Position numbers and translations under genes: made by a program. This document shows positions 1 to 9,441 of a stretch of DNA of 64,000 nucleotides, piece after piece; position 1 is the first letter of the stretch, and each line of letters begins with the position of its first letter. Under the pieces are notes generated by a model. That model did not search any database. It saw only the letters and a list, made by a program, of their open reading frames with translations, and had not been told where the DNA came from. Source of the stretch: CAYNVQ01 sp964400735 (GTDB taxonomy: Bacteria > Acidobacteriota > Aminicenantia > Aminicenantales > Aminicenantaceae); NCBI GenBank assembly GCA_964400735.1, contig CAYNVQ010000002.1, forward strand, positions 485,844-549,843. The letters run 5' to 3'.

Positions 1-1457
1 CAGCTCTGACGAAGCAGCTCAAAGGGGAACTGGACTGGATCACCATGAAGGCCATGGCCAAGGACAGAACACAGCGTTATGCTTCGGCCTCTGAGCTGGC
101 TGCTGATATTATGAGACATTTGAAGCACGAGCCGGTGATGGCCGGACCTCCGAGCGCGGTGTACCGTCTGCGGAAATATGTGCGCCGGCACAAGGTCGGG
201 GTTGCAGCAGGGGCTCTGGTGATGCTGGCCATGATCGTTGGAATTGTCGGGACTAGCATCGGCCTTTTGAAGGCCGTCAAGGCCGAGAAAAGAGCCAAAG
301 AAGAGGCCGAAACAGCCCAGCGCGTATCGGATTTTCTGGAGGGACTTTTCGAAGTTTCCGACCCCAGCGAAGCGAGAGGGAATACGATCACGGCTCGGGA
401 GATTTTGGATAAGGGTTCAAGGCAAATCGAAGAGGAACTCCAGGATCAGCCTAAGATTCAATCCAGGCTACTGGAAACGATGGGAAGGGTATTCAGGAAC
501 CTGGGGCTTTATGATCAGGCCGCCCCGATATTGGAGAAATCCCTCTCGCTCAAGCGCCAAGTCTACGGAGAGGAGAATCTGGAGGTTGCGGCCGGCCTTC
601 ATACCCTGGCCGTTCTTTATGATACCCAAGGAAAATATGATGAGGCCGAGTCTCTCTTTCGTCAATCACTGACGATAAAGGAGAAGATATTGGGCCCAGA
701 CCACCCGGAGGTAGCAAAAAGTCTCAACAGTATCGCTGTCGTCAATTGGAATCAGGGAAGGTATGATGAGGCAGAACCGCTTTTTCTTAGATCGCTAGCC
801 ATAAAGGAAAAAGCCTTAGGGCCTGATGATCCGGACGTAGGCAATACCCTCACCAACCTCGGGGTTTTGTATCACCTCCAGGGGAGGTTCGAGGAGGCAG
901 AGCCATTTTTTAAACGTGCACTGGCGATTTCAGAGAAGGCCCTAGGGGAAGATCATCCTGATGTGGGCGGCAGCCTTAACAACTTAGGCTCACTTTATGA
1001 GGACATGGGGAAGCTCGAGGAGGCGGAACCTCTTTATGAACGCGCCTTGGCGATCTGGGAAAAAGCGCTTGGTCCTGACCACTCTGATGTGGGAATTGCC
1101 TTGCACAATCTGGCAAACCTCTACAGAAGTCAGGGGAAATATGACGAAGCCGAGCCTTATTATCTGCGGTCACAGGCGATCTGGGAAAAAGCTTTGGGCG
1201 CGAAGCATCCTTATGTGGCCTACAGCTTTCGTGAACAAGCCAATCTTTTCAGAGATCAAGGTCGATATGATGAGGCGGAGGAATTGTATACGCGTGCGTT
1301 GGAAATATTTGAGAACAGTTTGGGGCCCGATCATTTGAATGTGGCGGAAACTTTAGAGCAATACGCCCTCTTGCTGCGCAAGATCGGCCGCATCGGCGAA
1401 GCGGAAAAGTTCGAAGAACGCGCCAAAACCATCCGCGATAAATCATCATCCCCGTAA
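1..1457 (+). CDS. Ser/Thr protein kinase with TPR tail, C-terminal part
   Basis: The reading frame is open from base 3, so the gene begins before the window; 484 codons are seen. The first residues (LKGELDWITMKAMAKDRTQRY) match the end of Hanks-type kinase domains of the planctomycete/acidobacterial TPR-kinase family. A single transmembrane segment follows (roughly residues 62-84 of the visible part, VGVAAGALVMLAMIVGIVG). The rest is a run of about seven 42-residue TPRs of the kinesin-light-chain type, with a repeating A.PL..R.L.I.EK.LG..HP.V pattern. By family knowledge this is an inner-membrane kinase whose TPR superhelix binds a partner outside the catalytic domain; the partner is unknown. 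The catalytic motifs lie outside the window, so activity cannot be judged. Confidence 0.9.
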   Translation, partial: ALTKQLKGELDWITMKAMAKDRTQRYASASELAADIMRHLKHEPVMAGPPSAVYRLRKYVRRHKVGVAAGALVMLAMIVGIVGTSIGLLKAVKAEKRAKEEAETAQRVSDFLEGLFEVSDPSEARGNTITAREILDKGSRQIEEELQDQPKIQSRLLETMGRVFRNLGLYDQAAPILEKSLSLKRQVYGEENLEVAAGLHTLAVLYDTQGKYDEAESLFRQSLTIKEKILGPDHPEVAKSLNSIAVVNWNQGRYDEAEPLFLRSLAIKEKALGPDDPDVGNTLTNLGVLYHLQGRFEEAEPFFKRALAISEKALGEDHPDVGGSLNNLGSLYEDMGKLEEAEPLYERALAIWEKALGPDHSDVGIALHNLANLYRSQGKYDEAEPYYLRSQAIWEKALGAKHPYVAYSFREQANLFRDQGRYDEAEELYTRALEIFENSLGPDHLNVAETLEQYALLLRKIGRIGEAEKFEERAKTIRDKSSSP

Positions 1458-1511
1458 AAGACATTTCCCCCTCACCGATAAGCCCGGGATATTCTTCGCC
1501 TCTCTCCTCTC

Positions 1512-1600
1512 TAATTAGGGATAATCTGGTACCCTTTGTCGATTCATTCAGAAGGCTGGGACGGATAAAAAAGTGCCAGAGTGTCCTATCCTCACCTAAA
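1512..1600. repeat. REPIN-like inverted pair, family 1
   Basis: Two related 22-29 base units face each other about 40 bases apart. The right unit (1572-1600) reads GTGCCAGAGTGTCCTATCC and the left unit (1512-1533) is its diverged reverse complement containing GGTACCAGATTATCC. The same unit recurs at 9835-9862, 10115-10143 and 29722-29750, always as one half of an inverted pair. Its right end overlaps the stop codon of the symporter remnant. Confidence 0.6.
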
Positions 1601-2626
1601 CCAGTACGCGTAACTTTTTCCAGGCTCTGGTGAGGAAGAAAAGCGAAATCAAACATAAGCCGGTCAGCAGAGCGGCCATTTGATACTTACCATAGATCCA
1701 ATTTCCGGTGGCAAAAAGGGCGCTGTAGATGGCGAAACACCCGATCACCATGCAGAGGATTCCGGTCGGAACATCCCAACCCTGGCCTTCCGGCTCCAGG
1801 ATTTCGTTATCCTGTCGGGCCTTATCCACCACTTTTTTCCATCCAGGTCCTCCCGGCTGGACAAGCCGATAGAAAGACCGTAAAGTCTTTGTATCGGATG
1901 GCTTGGTCAGCAGGGTGACCGAAATCCAGCTAAATGTGGTGATGGCCACTCCGGTCACCAACTGGGCACCAGTGGTGAACGCCGGAAGCCCGGTCGAGGA
2001 ATGTATGAACTGGAAATACACGGCGATCAGGAAGGAGACCACCATGGCGGTGATCTCGCTGAAGGGATTGATCCTCCACCAGAACCAGCGCAGGATGAAA
2101 AGAAGGCCTGTCCCTGCGCCGATCTGGAGCAGGATGTTAAAAGCCTGAAGGGCATTGCTCAGCACCAGGGCGATCAGGCAGGCCGGAAACATCAAGACGA
2201 AAATGGTCACCCGCCCTACGAAAACCAATCTCTTCTCAGTGGCCTGGGGATGGATGAACCGTCTGTAAAAATCGTTCACCACATAGGAAGCCCCCCAGTT
2301 CAGGTGGGTAGCGATAGTGGACATGAAAGCGGCGATCAGCGAGGCGACAACCAGCCCCAGCATGCCGATGGGGAGAAAGGTCAACATGCCGGATAGGCCA
2401 GATCATGGCGGATCACGTGGGCCGATATATGGGGGAAGGCAGCCTGCAGTGATTCCAGGTTAGGGAAGACGATCAAGGATGCCAGGGCCACAAGAATCCA
2501 GGGCCAAGGACGGAGGGCATAGTGGGTGGCGTTGAAGATCAAGGTGGCGCTGATGGCATGCTTCTCGTTCTTTGCAGAGAGCATCCGCTGGGCGATGTAG
2601 CCGCCGCCTCCCGGTTCGGCTCCAGG
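1596..2626 (-). pseudogene. Sodium:solute symporter (SSS family), truncated and frameshifted
   Basis: The minus strand encodes the C-terminal half of an SSS-family Na+/solute symporter, with the recognisable PGAEPGGGGYIAQRM segment and at least six hydrophobic helices. The substrate is not predictable. It is broken twice. An in-frame TAG at 2627-2629 ends homology on the N-terminal side, and no further symporter sequence lies upstream. Near 2387-2390 one base is missing, so the first frame ends ...LAYPAC-stop while the rest resumes at MLTFLPIGMLG in another frame; restoring one C gives LAYPAML. Family members are about 550-600 residues; about 340 codons remain. The one-base change could be an assembly error, but the missing N-terminus cannot be explained that way. 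Confidence 0.85.
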
Positions 2627-2772
2627 CTAATCATCCGCACAAAATTCATTTACGGCCATCGAAAATCCTTATAGACTGTAAAATTACCCTTCCCGGGTCG
2701 CATGAAATCTTTCGTCTAGTAGGGAAAGGAATATTCTCAGATTTCGGCAGGAAAAATCAAGAGGGGGCTAAT

Positions 2773-2792
2773 AGAGATTTGAAGAAATCTCT
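2773..2792. other. Perfect 8-bp stem-loop after pirin gene
   Basis: AGAGATTT, loop GAAG, AAATCTCT forms a perfect hairpin about 40 bases past the pirin stop codon. There is no T-run, so a terminator role is only a guess. The rest of 2627-2830 shows nothing recognisable. Confidence 0.3.
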
Positions 2793-2830
2793 GGCGGGGA
2801 GCAAAAATCTCTCTAGAGGAAGAAGGAAAT

Positions 2831-3682
2831 TCACTCCTTGATAAAGGTTCCTTCCCGGTATTCTTCGAAGGCCTGCTGCAATTCATCTTCGGTGTTCATC
2901 ACGATCGGGCCATACCAGGCTACTGGTTCGTTGATCGGCTTTCCTGATATGAGTATGAATCTCAGCTGCTTTTCAGAAGCTTCGATGACCAGACTCTCAC
3001 CGTCGGAAAAAAGAACCAGATTCTCCTGTAGAATGGCTTTTTCCTTATCCGGATCAAAATATCCTTCGCCCTCCAAAACATAGGCGAATACGGTGTGCCC
3101 TTTTTCGGCTTTATTCTCGAACTTCTTGCCGGCCGGGATTCTCACATCCAGGTACTCGGGGGCGCAGATGATATCCTTGACCGGACCCACATGTCCGTTG
3201 AATTTCCCGGCGATAACTTTTACCTTCACGCCATTTTCTGCCCGATATTCCGGAATATCAGCCGCCTTGACTTCTCTGTACCGCGGCTCCATCATCTTGT
3301 GGCTCGCCGGAAGATTGATCCAGAGCTGAAGCCCCCACAACATACCGCTGTCTCCCTGCGGCATCTCCTGGTGGATGACTCCGCACCCGGCCGTCATCCA
3401 CTGCATCTCTCCGCCTTCTATGGTGCCCTTGTTGCCCATGCTATCGCCGTGTTCGACTCTCCCCTCGATCATATAAGTCACGGTCTCTATTCCCCGATGG
3501 GGATGCCACGGGAATCCCTTGATGTAATGGTCGGGATTGTCGGAGTGGAAATCGTCCAGAAGCAGAAAGGGATCGAATGTCGGCACCTCGGCATGCCCGA
3601 ATACCCTTTTCAGATGCACTCCGGCTCCTTCCAGAGTAGGTTTAGCCTGGAATATACGATCGATCTTTCTTATTTCGCTCAT
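2831..3682 (-). CDS. Pirin family protein
   Basis: A 283-residue bicupin of the pirin family, cytoplasmic. The N-terminal cupin carries the four expected metal ligands: His60 and His62 in HPHRG, His104 and Glu106 in HQE. Family members bind Fe(II) or another divalent metal; some have quercetinase activity and others act as redox sensors or protein partners, so the role here is open. An AGGGG ribosome-binding site precedes the ATG. Length and motifs are complete. The gene stands alone between the symporter remnant and a divergent promoter region holding a 20-bp palindrome. Confidence 0.93.
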   Translation of the reverse strand: MSEIRKIDRIFQAKPTLEGAGVHLKRVFGHAEVPTFDPFLLLDDFHSDNPDHYIKGFPWHPHRGIETVTYMIEGRVEHGDSMGNKGTIEGGEMQWMTAGCGVIHQEMPQGDSGMLWGLQLWINLPASHKMMEPRYREVKAADIPEYRAENGVKVKVIAGKFNGHVGPVKDIICAPEYLDVRIPAGKKFENKAEKGHTVFAYVLEGEGYFDPDKEKAILQENLVLFSDGESLVIEASEKQLRFILISGKPINEPVAWYGPIVMNTEDELQQAFEEYREGTFIKE

Positions 3683-3701
3683 CTTTTATTGTTTCCCCTT
3701 C

Positions 3702-3721
3702 TATAGTATACAATTACTATA
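3702..3721. promoter_or_regulatory. 20-bp palindrome upstream of pirin, candidate operator
   Basis: TATAGTA, six bases, TACTATA is a perfect 7-bp inverted repeat ending 20 bases before the pirin start codon. A further TAGTA half site lies just beyond it on the minus strand. The AT-rich sequence would overlap any promoter for the pirin gene. No regulator gene is adjacent, so the binding protein is unknown. Confidence 0.45.
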
Positions 3722-3864
3722 ATAATACTAAGATATAGAAAAGTCAAATTCGCTCGCTGCTCCTCTTTTTTCATGGAGCTATCTATAACTCATAACTCCC
3801 TTTTCAACATTTTAGTCAAATGATTCCAAGAGCAGAAATGGACAACTCGAGTAAAAGCGAAAAA

Positions 3865-3894
3865 TTGACCTCATAATTTATCCTGTGATATAAC
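3865..3894 (+). promoter_or_regulatory. Sigma-70-like promoter for propeller-kinase operon
   Basis: TTGACC and TATAAC are separated by 18 bases, about 30 bases before the start codon at 3926. An AAGGAG ribosome-binding site follows. Both hexamers match the consensus in at least four of six positions. Confidence 0.55.
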
Positions 3895-3925
3895 CTTATC
3901 AGGCTAAAAAAAGGAGCCTCTAAAT

Positions 3926-5002
3926 ATGGGAGAGCAAAAGTTCGCGCCCTTTTTTCTGGTTCTGATTATTTTAGCACTTCTTTCTGTGGTTTATCTGCAT
4001 GCCGCCTCGGCCAAAACAATCTGGTCATTCTCTTCCTTCGGAGAGGACGATTATCTGTACATGCCTTCCGATATCGAAGCTGACCGCACACGTTCCCTGA
4101 TCTACATCGCAGACTCCGGCAACAATCGCATCCTCGTATTCGATTTCGATGGAAAATTGCAAGAAATCATCGGCCGCGAAGGCCAGGGACCTGCTGAGTT
4201 TTCCCGGCCCAGCGGATTGTTCATTTTCGACGATGGAAGATTGGCTGTCGCTGACCATTACAACAAGAGAATCCAGCTCTTCGATAAATCAGGAGAATTC
4301 GTTAAAATGATCAGCCCCAAGGCCGTCGATGTGGCTGACCTCATTTTTGTAGGCGATAAGATTTATACTATCCCCACTTTTGGCGCGAGCGGCTACAGCC
4401 CGGATTTTCGTTCAAAAGAGGAAACCCAGCCTCTAGTCAATGTCCTGGACCTGGAAGGCAATGTGATCCAGAGCATATCGGTCGATGATTTCCACGAAAC
4501 TCAGTCTTTCCTGCGGGCTATAAAACATCGTGTTTGCCTGGCCCTGTCAAAGGATGGGAAACTCTTCCTTCCTCATTTTGCGATGAACGTGATCCATGTT
4601 CTCGAGCTGAATGGTGAAAAAGTCGGCGAATTCGATAGACCGTTACCCTTCAAACCGAATGCTCCGCAACTTGTTCAGCAGTCTCAAGGCAAAGATGGAA
4701 TCATAAGGATGCAGGCGAAAATGGATATGGTCACCCAGGACGCCGAGATCGGCCCTGATGGCAGCTTGTATCTTTTGACATTCACGGAAAGCTATATGAA
4801 GAGGCTGGAAAGGGAAGACCGTGAAGATCTTCCCTCGATAGGGAGCAAGATCGATATCATCGACACCGAGACTTACGAATCGATCCGGAGCTTCGATATC
4901 GATAGAGGAGTGAGATGTTTTGGTCTGCTGGGAAAAAACCGTTTGGTCTATGCCTATGAAGACAGCGAAGGCGAACTGTTTTTAAAGTGCATCGAGTTCT
5001 GA
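3926..5002 (+). CDS. Secreted six-bladed beta-propeller (NHL-like) protein
   Basis: 358 residues starting with a signal peptide or membrane anchor (about residues 7-29, FFLVLIILALLSVVYLHAASA). The rest is made of NHL/6-bladed propeller repeats such as IYIADSGNNRILVFDFDGK and LAVADHYNKRIQLFDKSGEF, each blade near 45 residues. Such propellers usually act as binding platforms outside the membrane; no catalytic site is visible. An AAGGAG site precedes the ATG. Its TGA is followed after one base by the ATG of the downstream receptor kinase, so the two are almost certainly translated together. The propeller may be the sensor or ligand-binding partner of that kinase; this is inference from the coupling. 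Confidence 0.85.
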   Translation: MGEQKFAPFFLVLIILALLSVVYLHAASAKTIWSFSSFGEDDYLYMPSDIEADRTRSLIYIADSGNNRILVFDFDGKLQEIIGREGQGPAEFSRPSGLFIFDDGRLAVADHYNKRIQLFDKSGEFVKMISPKAVDVADLIFVGDKIYTIPTFGASGYSPDFRSKEETQPLVNVLDLEGNVIQSISVDDFHETQSFLRAIKHRVCLALSKDGKLFLPHFAMNVIHVLELNGEKVGEFDRPLPFKPNAPQLVQQSQGKDGIIRMQAKMDMVTQDAEIGPDGSLYLLTFTESYMKRLEREDREDLPSIGSKIDIIDTETYESIRSFDIDRGVRCFGLLGKNRLVYAYEDSEGELFLKCIEF

Positions 5003-5003
5003 A

Positions 5004-8000
5004 ATGAAATGTCCGAAATGTGACGCCGACAATCCCGAAACGCAGAAATTCTGCGGGGAGTGCGGGACACAATTGCCTGAATCAATCTCTGCTCCAGATG
5101 AAGAAAGCCCGTCCTCAAACATCTCTGCGGGTCCGACAATGACAATGGAGGCTCCGATCGAAGAGTTGACAACGGGGTCCATATTTGCCGGAAGATACAA
5201 AATCGTCACGGAACTGGGTAAAGGGGGGATGGGCAAGGTTTACCGGGCCATCGATCAGAAGATCGATGAAGAGATCGCCATCAAGCTGATCAAGCCAGAG
5301 ATCGCCGCGGACAAACAGACCATCGAAAGGTTCGGAAATGAACTGAAGATGGCCCGCAAGATCGCCCACAGGAACGTGTGCAAGATGTATTACCTGGGCG
5401 AAGAAAAGGGTGCTCACTACATCACCATGGAGTATGTGCCGGGAGAAGACCTGAAGAGCATGATCCGGATGTCAGGGCAGTTGAGCACGGGCATGGCCAT
5501 CAAGGTGGCCGAACAGGTGTGCGATGGCCTGACCGAAGCCCACCGCCTGGGCGTTATCCACCGCGACCTCAAGCCCAACAACATCATGATCGACAAGGCA
5601 GGCGAAGCCCGGATCATGGACTTTGGCATCGCGCGTCTCCTCAAAGCCAAGGGCATCACCGGCGCCGGCATCATGATCGGCACACCCGAGTATATGTCGC
5701 CGGAGCAGGTGGAGGGCAAGGAGATCGACCAGAGGTCGGACATCTATTCTCTGGGAATTATCCTCTATGAAATGGTGACCGGCCGAGTTCCCTTCGAGGG
5801 AGACACGCCTTTTACGATCGGCATGAAACACAAAGGCGAGACGCCTCAAGATCCTAAAAAGTTGAATGCGCAAATCCCCGATGGCCTGAACGCGCTGATT
5901 TTGAAGTGTTTGCAAAAAGAGAAAGATCAGCGTTATCAAAGCGCAGGAGAAGTCCGCTCGGAAATGGAAAAGATCGAGAAGGGTCTTCCCACGACCGAAA
6001 GAGTCATCGTGAAGAAAAGACCCCCCACATCCAAGGAGATCACGGTCAAATTCAGCCTGAATAAGCCTTTGAGGTGGGGATTGGTTTTTGCTGGCATCAT
6101 CCTCGTCGGGATCGTTGTCTGGCAGATTCTGCCGAAAAAGACACCCCTGCTCGCACCCAAGATCGAAAAATCGATTGCGGTTATCAGCTTCGAGAATCAG
6201 ACCGGGGATCCAGGCTACGATTACCTGCAAAAGGCTATCCCCAACCTTCTGATCTCTGACCTGGAGCAGACTGGCGAGTTTTACGTGGCCACTTGGGAAA
6301 GAATGCACGACCTGCTCGATCAGATGGGACAAAAGGGAGTCGATATCATCGACAAGGATTTGGGCTTCGAGATCTGCCGGCGGGAGGGCATCGAATCCAT
6401 CGTAACCGGAAGTTTTGTCAAAGCCGGTGATACTTTCGTGACAGACGTAAAGGTCCTGGATGTGGAATCTAAAAAAATGCTCAAAAGCGCTACATCCCGG
6501 GGAAAAGGAGAAAACAGCATCTTGGACACCCAGATCGATGAGCTTGGCAGGGAAATCTCTCTTGGCCTTGGCATCGCCCGGCAGGAGCTGGAAGCTTCCC
6601 AGCGGCCTATCACCGAACTCACGACAACCTCCATGGAAGCCTACAGATATTACCTACAGGGAAAGGAGGAGGTCGAAAATCTCGATATCTTGAGTGCACA
6701 GCAGTCTCTCGAAAAAGCCGTCGAGCTGGACCCTGAATTTGCCATGGCCTATCTCTATCTGGGTGATGCCTACTATGAGCTGGGAAGTTTGGAATCTTCA
6801 TTTGAGGCTTACAAAACAGCGAAGCTCCATTCGGAAAAAGCCACCGAAAAGGAAAGGCTTCATATCGAGGCCATCTATGCCCAAAGGGTGGAAAGAAATC
6901 CTGAAGAGCGATTTAGCCTCTTGAAGGAATGGACCGAAAAGTATCCTAAAGAAAAAGATGCCCATTATGAGCTGGCAATGTATTATCGCGGGAGAGGCAG
7001 GTACGATGATGCCCTTCAAGAATTCCAGAAGGCGCTCCAATTGGATCCCAGTATGGGGGCTGCTTTGAACATGCTGGCTTACACCTATGCTGAAATAGAG
7101 GATTATGAGAAGGCCCTCGAGGTTTTGGAAAGATATGCAGAAGCGATGCCCGAAGATCCCAATCCCTTGGACACCATGGCAGAACTGTATTTTAAAATGG
7201 GAAACCTGGATGAGGCGATAGAAAAATACAATGAAACTTTGGATATCGACCCGAACTTCGGATGCGAAAGCAAGCTTGCTTATATTTATGCTTTGAAGCA
7301 GGATTATCCGGAGGCTATGCGGCTGATCGACAAGTTTACGGACAGAGCCCCTTCTGCCGGAATAAAAGCCAGGGCTCATATCCGGACAGGGATTCTCGAC
7401 TTCCTGTTGGGCAAAAAAGAAAGGGCTTTCGACGATCTGAATAAGGCAGACGAGTGGGCGGAAAAAGCAGGGAATGAGCCGCGCAAAGCCTCTTTGAACT
7501 ACATGCGCGGATGGATGTATTATGAGCTGGGAGAATTAGAACTCAGCGAAGAGCATCTCCAAAAGTCGTTCGATGTTGTGTTGAGATACTTTCCGGATTC
7601 GAGAGGTTACAATATTTGGTATCATTTCTGTCTGGGCCTCGTCTATGTCAAACAGGGCGAGATCGATGAGGCCAAATCGATGCTGGATAAGATCGAGTCC
7701 CTCCAAGCCCAGATGGAGACATCCGATGTCCCGACATTGGCAAAGGTCCGCCATAAATGGTTGCACGCGGAAATATTGATGGCCGAGGATCTTTTGGATG
7801 AGGCCATCAGTGTTTACACGAGCATCGATCATCCTCCGATTCCCGGCCTGCGAGTCGATCCCATCATGATTTACCTCATGCCTTTTCTCCAGGATTTTCT
7901 TGCCCGGGCTTATTATCAGAATGGACAACTGGATGAAGCCATCGCTGAATACGAGCGGAAGATAAACTTCGACCCCCAGAGTGATGATCGGCGCCTGATC

Positions 8001-8168
8001 CATCCCAAGTATTATTACTTACTGGCCAAGCTGTATGAAGAGAAGGGCGATGCAGCCAGAGCCATCGCCAATTATGAGAGGTTCCTGGAGTTGTGGAAGG
8101 GCGCTGACCCCGACCTTCCCGAAGTCGAAGACGCCAAAAAGCGCCTGGCTTCTCTCCGATCAAATTAG
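5004..8168 (+). CDS. Zinc-ribbon / Ser-Thr kinase / TolB-like / TPR receptor protein
   Basis: 1054 residues with four parts in order. First, a short zinc ribbon (Cys3, Cys6, Cys17, Cys20). Second, a complete Hanks-type kinase at about 64-325: glycine loop LGKGGMGKV 71-79, Lys94, HRD with Asp188, Asn193, DFG with Asp206, and GTPEY in the activation segment. Third, one transmembrane helix at about 358-376. Fourth, outside the membrane, a FlgO/TolB-like domain (IAVISFENQTGDPGYDYLQK) followed by about ten TPRs. All catalytic residues are present, so an active cytoplasmic kinase linked to a periplasmic TPR surface is expected. The start is fixed by the one-base gap after the propeller gene. The zinc ribbon suggests a further cytoplasmic contact; substrates are unknown. 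Confidence 0.93.
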   Translation: MKCPKCDADNPETQKFCGECGTQLPESISAPDEESPSSNISAGPTMTMEAPIEELTTGSIFAGRYKIVTELGKGGMGKVYRAIDQKIDEEIAIKLIKPEIAADKQTIERFGNELKMARKIAHRNVCKMYYLGEEKGAHYITMEYVPGEDLKSMIRMSGQLSTGMAIKVAEQVCDGLTEAHRLGVIHRDLKPNNIMIDKAGEARIMDFGIARLLKAKGITGAGIMIGTPEYMSPEQVEGKEIDQRSDIYSLGIILYEMVTGRVPFEGDTPFTIGMKHKGETPQDPKKLNAQIPDGLNALILKCLQKEKDQRYQSAGEVRSEMEKIEKGLPTTERVIVKKRPPTSKEITVKFSLNKPLRWGLVFAGIILVGIVVWQILPKKTPLLAPKIEKSIAVISFENQTGDPGYDYLQKAIPNLLISDLEQTGEFYVATWERMHDLLDQMGQKGVDIIDKDLGFEICRREGIESIVTGSFVKAGDTFVTDVKVLDVESKKMLKSATSRGKGENSILDTQIDELGREISLGLGIARQELEASQRPITELTTTSMEAYRYYLQGKEEVENLDILSAQQSLEKAVELDPEFAMAYLYLGDAYYELGSLESSFEAYKTAKLHSEKATEKERLHIEAIYAQRVERNPEERFSLLKEWTEKYPKEKDAHYELAMYYRGRGRYDDALQEFQKALQLDPSMGAALNMLAYTYAEIEDYEKALEVLERYAEAMPEDPNPLDTMAELYFKMGNLDEAIEKYNETLDIDPNFGCESKLAYIYALKQDYPEAMRLIDKFTDRAPSAGIKARAHIRTGILDFLLGKKERAFDDLNKADEWAEKAGNEPRKASLNYMRGWMYYELGELELSEEHLQKSFDVVLRYFPDSRGYNIWYHFCLGLVYVKQGEIDEAKSMLDKIESLQAQMETSDVPTLAKVRHKWLHAEILMAEDLLDEAISVYTSIDHPPIPGLRVDPIMIYLMPFLQDFLARAYYQNGQLDEAIAEYERKINFDPQSDDRRLIHPKYYYLLAKLYEEKGDAARAIANYERFLELWKGADPDLPEVEDAKKRLASLRSN

Positions 8169-8245
8169 CAGATATCATTTTTAGATTCGGTCTTGTTTGA
8201 GATTCAAAGAGTATCCAATGCTGCAGAAGGGTGGCAGCAAGTCTC

Positions 8246-8273
8246 TTGACTTCAAAGCGTTCTCTGGAATAAT
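8246..8273 (+). promoter_or_regulatory. Candidate promoter for S9-type hydrolase
   Basis: TTGACT and AATAAT are 16 bases apart, about 35 bases before the start codon at 8309. This suggests the hydrolase can be transcribed apart from the kinase operon. Confidence 0.35.
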
Positions 8274-8308
8274 AAAAACAGGAACAAATCAGAGACTGGG
8301 AGGAAGTC

Positions 8309-9421
8309 ATGAGATTTTTCAACAAGTATCATTATTTTTGGTTTCTTCTAGGCGCAATTTTCTTATCATTCATTATTACACCATCATTGGCTTACGGGCA
8401 GCAGGACGGACAGAATCAGGAAAGCGATGAGCTGAAGTTACTGAAGAGGGAGTTCGAGAATCTTCAACACCGTTTGGATGTCGCGGAGAAGCTGATCGAC
8501 GATGTTCTCTGGTATCACAGAGTAGGAGACGTCTGCTATGTGGACAAGGTGCGCATCATCGGCCCTCCCAATCCCCACGTGAAAAATCCCACGGCCATGG
8601 GGGCCAAGAACCCGATCAAGTTTTACAGCTACATATTTATCCCGAAGGATATCGACCGCAGCAAAAAGTATCCCCTGCTGATTCTCCCTCATGGCGGGGT
8701 CCATGCGGATTTCACCACCTACCACACCCACATCATCCGGGAGCTTATGGCCCAGCATTACATCGTGATCGCTCCCGAATATCGGGGGAGTACGGGCTAT
8801 GGCCGTTCCATTTACGAGATGATCGACTACGGAGGGCTGGAGGTCGAAGACAACCACTGGTCCCGCAATTACATGATCGAAAACTACAGCATTGTGGACG
8901 AGAAACGTGTTGGGATCATCGGCTGGAGCCATGGCGGCCTGATCGCTCTGATGAACATTTTTGACCACCCCGGCGATTACCAGGTGGCCTTTGCAGGAGT
9001 GCCGGTCAGCGATCTCATCTCCCGCATGGGCTATGCCACAGATGACTACCGGGACTTGTACTCGGCCGATTACCACATCGGCAAGACGGCTGGCGAAGAC
9101 GTGCAGGAGTACCGCCGCCGCTCGCCGGCCTACAACGTCCACAAATTCCAGAATACCCCTCTTCTCATCCACACCAACACCAATGACGAGGATGTGAATG
9201 TCCTGGAAGTGGAGCATCTCATCAAAGCCCTTAAGGCTGAAGGAAAAAAATTCGAATACGAAATTTTCCAGGATGCCCCCGGCGGCCACAGCTTCGACCG
9301 TATGGACCTGATGCTGGCCAAGGAAATCCGCGTCAAGATATACAAATTTCTGGCAAAGTATCTGAATCCGGATAATCCCATCGAATCTGTTGAGGCCTTG
9401 ATGAGAGCGGGCTATAAGTGA
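8309..9421 (+). CDS. Exported S9-type alpha/beta hydrolase (prolyl oligopeptidase fold)
   Basis: 370 residues. A signal peptide (about residues 11-30) leads into a short heptad-like stretch (40-66) and then a prolyl-oligopeptidase-type alpha/beta hydrolase. The catalytic triad is readable: Ser207 in GWSHGG, Asp293 in the NDED loop, and His327 in GGHSF. The usual N-terminal beta-propeller of S9 peptidases is missing, so this is a stand-alone catalytic domain that may act on small peptides or esters in the periplasm. A GGAGG site lies six bases before the ATG. It follows the kinase gene by 140 bases and has its own possible promoter. Confidence 0.87.
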   Translation: MRFFNKYHYFWFLLGAIFLSFIITPSLAYGQQDGQNQESDELKLLKREFENLQHRLDVAEKLIDDVLWYHRVGDVCYVDKVRIIGPPNPHVKNPTAMGAKNPIKFYSYIFIPKDIDRSKKYPLLILPHGGVHADFTTYHTHIIRELMAQHYIVIAPEYRGSTGYGRSIYEMIDYGGLEVEDNHWSRNYMIENYSIVDEKRVGIIGWSHGGLIALMNIFDHPGDYQVAFAGVPVSDLISRMGYATDDYRDLYSADYHIGKTAGEDVQEYRRRSPAYNVHKFQNTPLLIHTNTNDEDVNVLEVEHLIKALKAEGKKFEYEIFQDAPGGHSFDRMDLMLAKEIRVKIYKFLAKYLNPDNPIESVEALMRAGYK

Positions 9422-9441
9422 TAAAATAAAAATCTGGGCGG

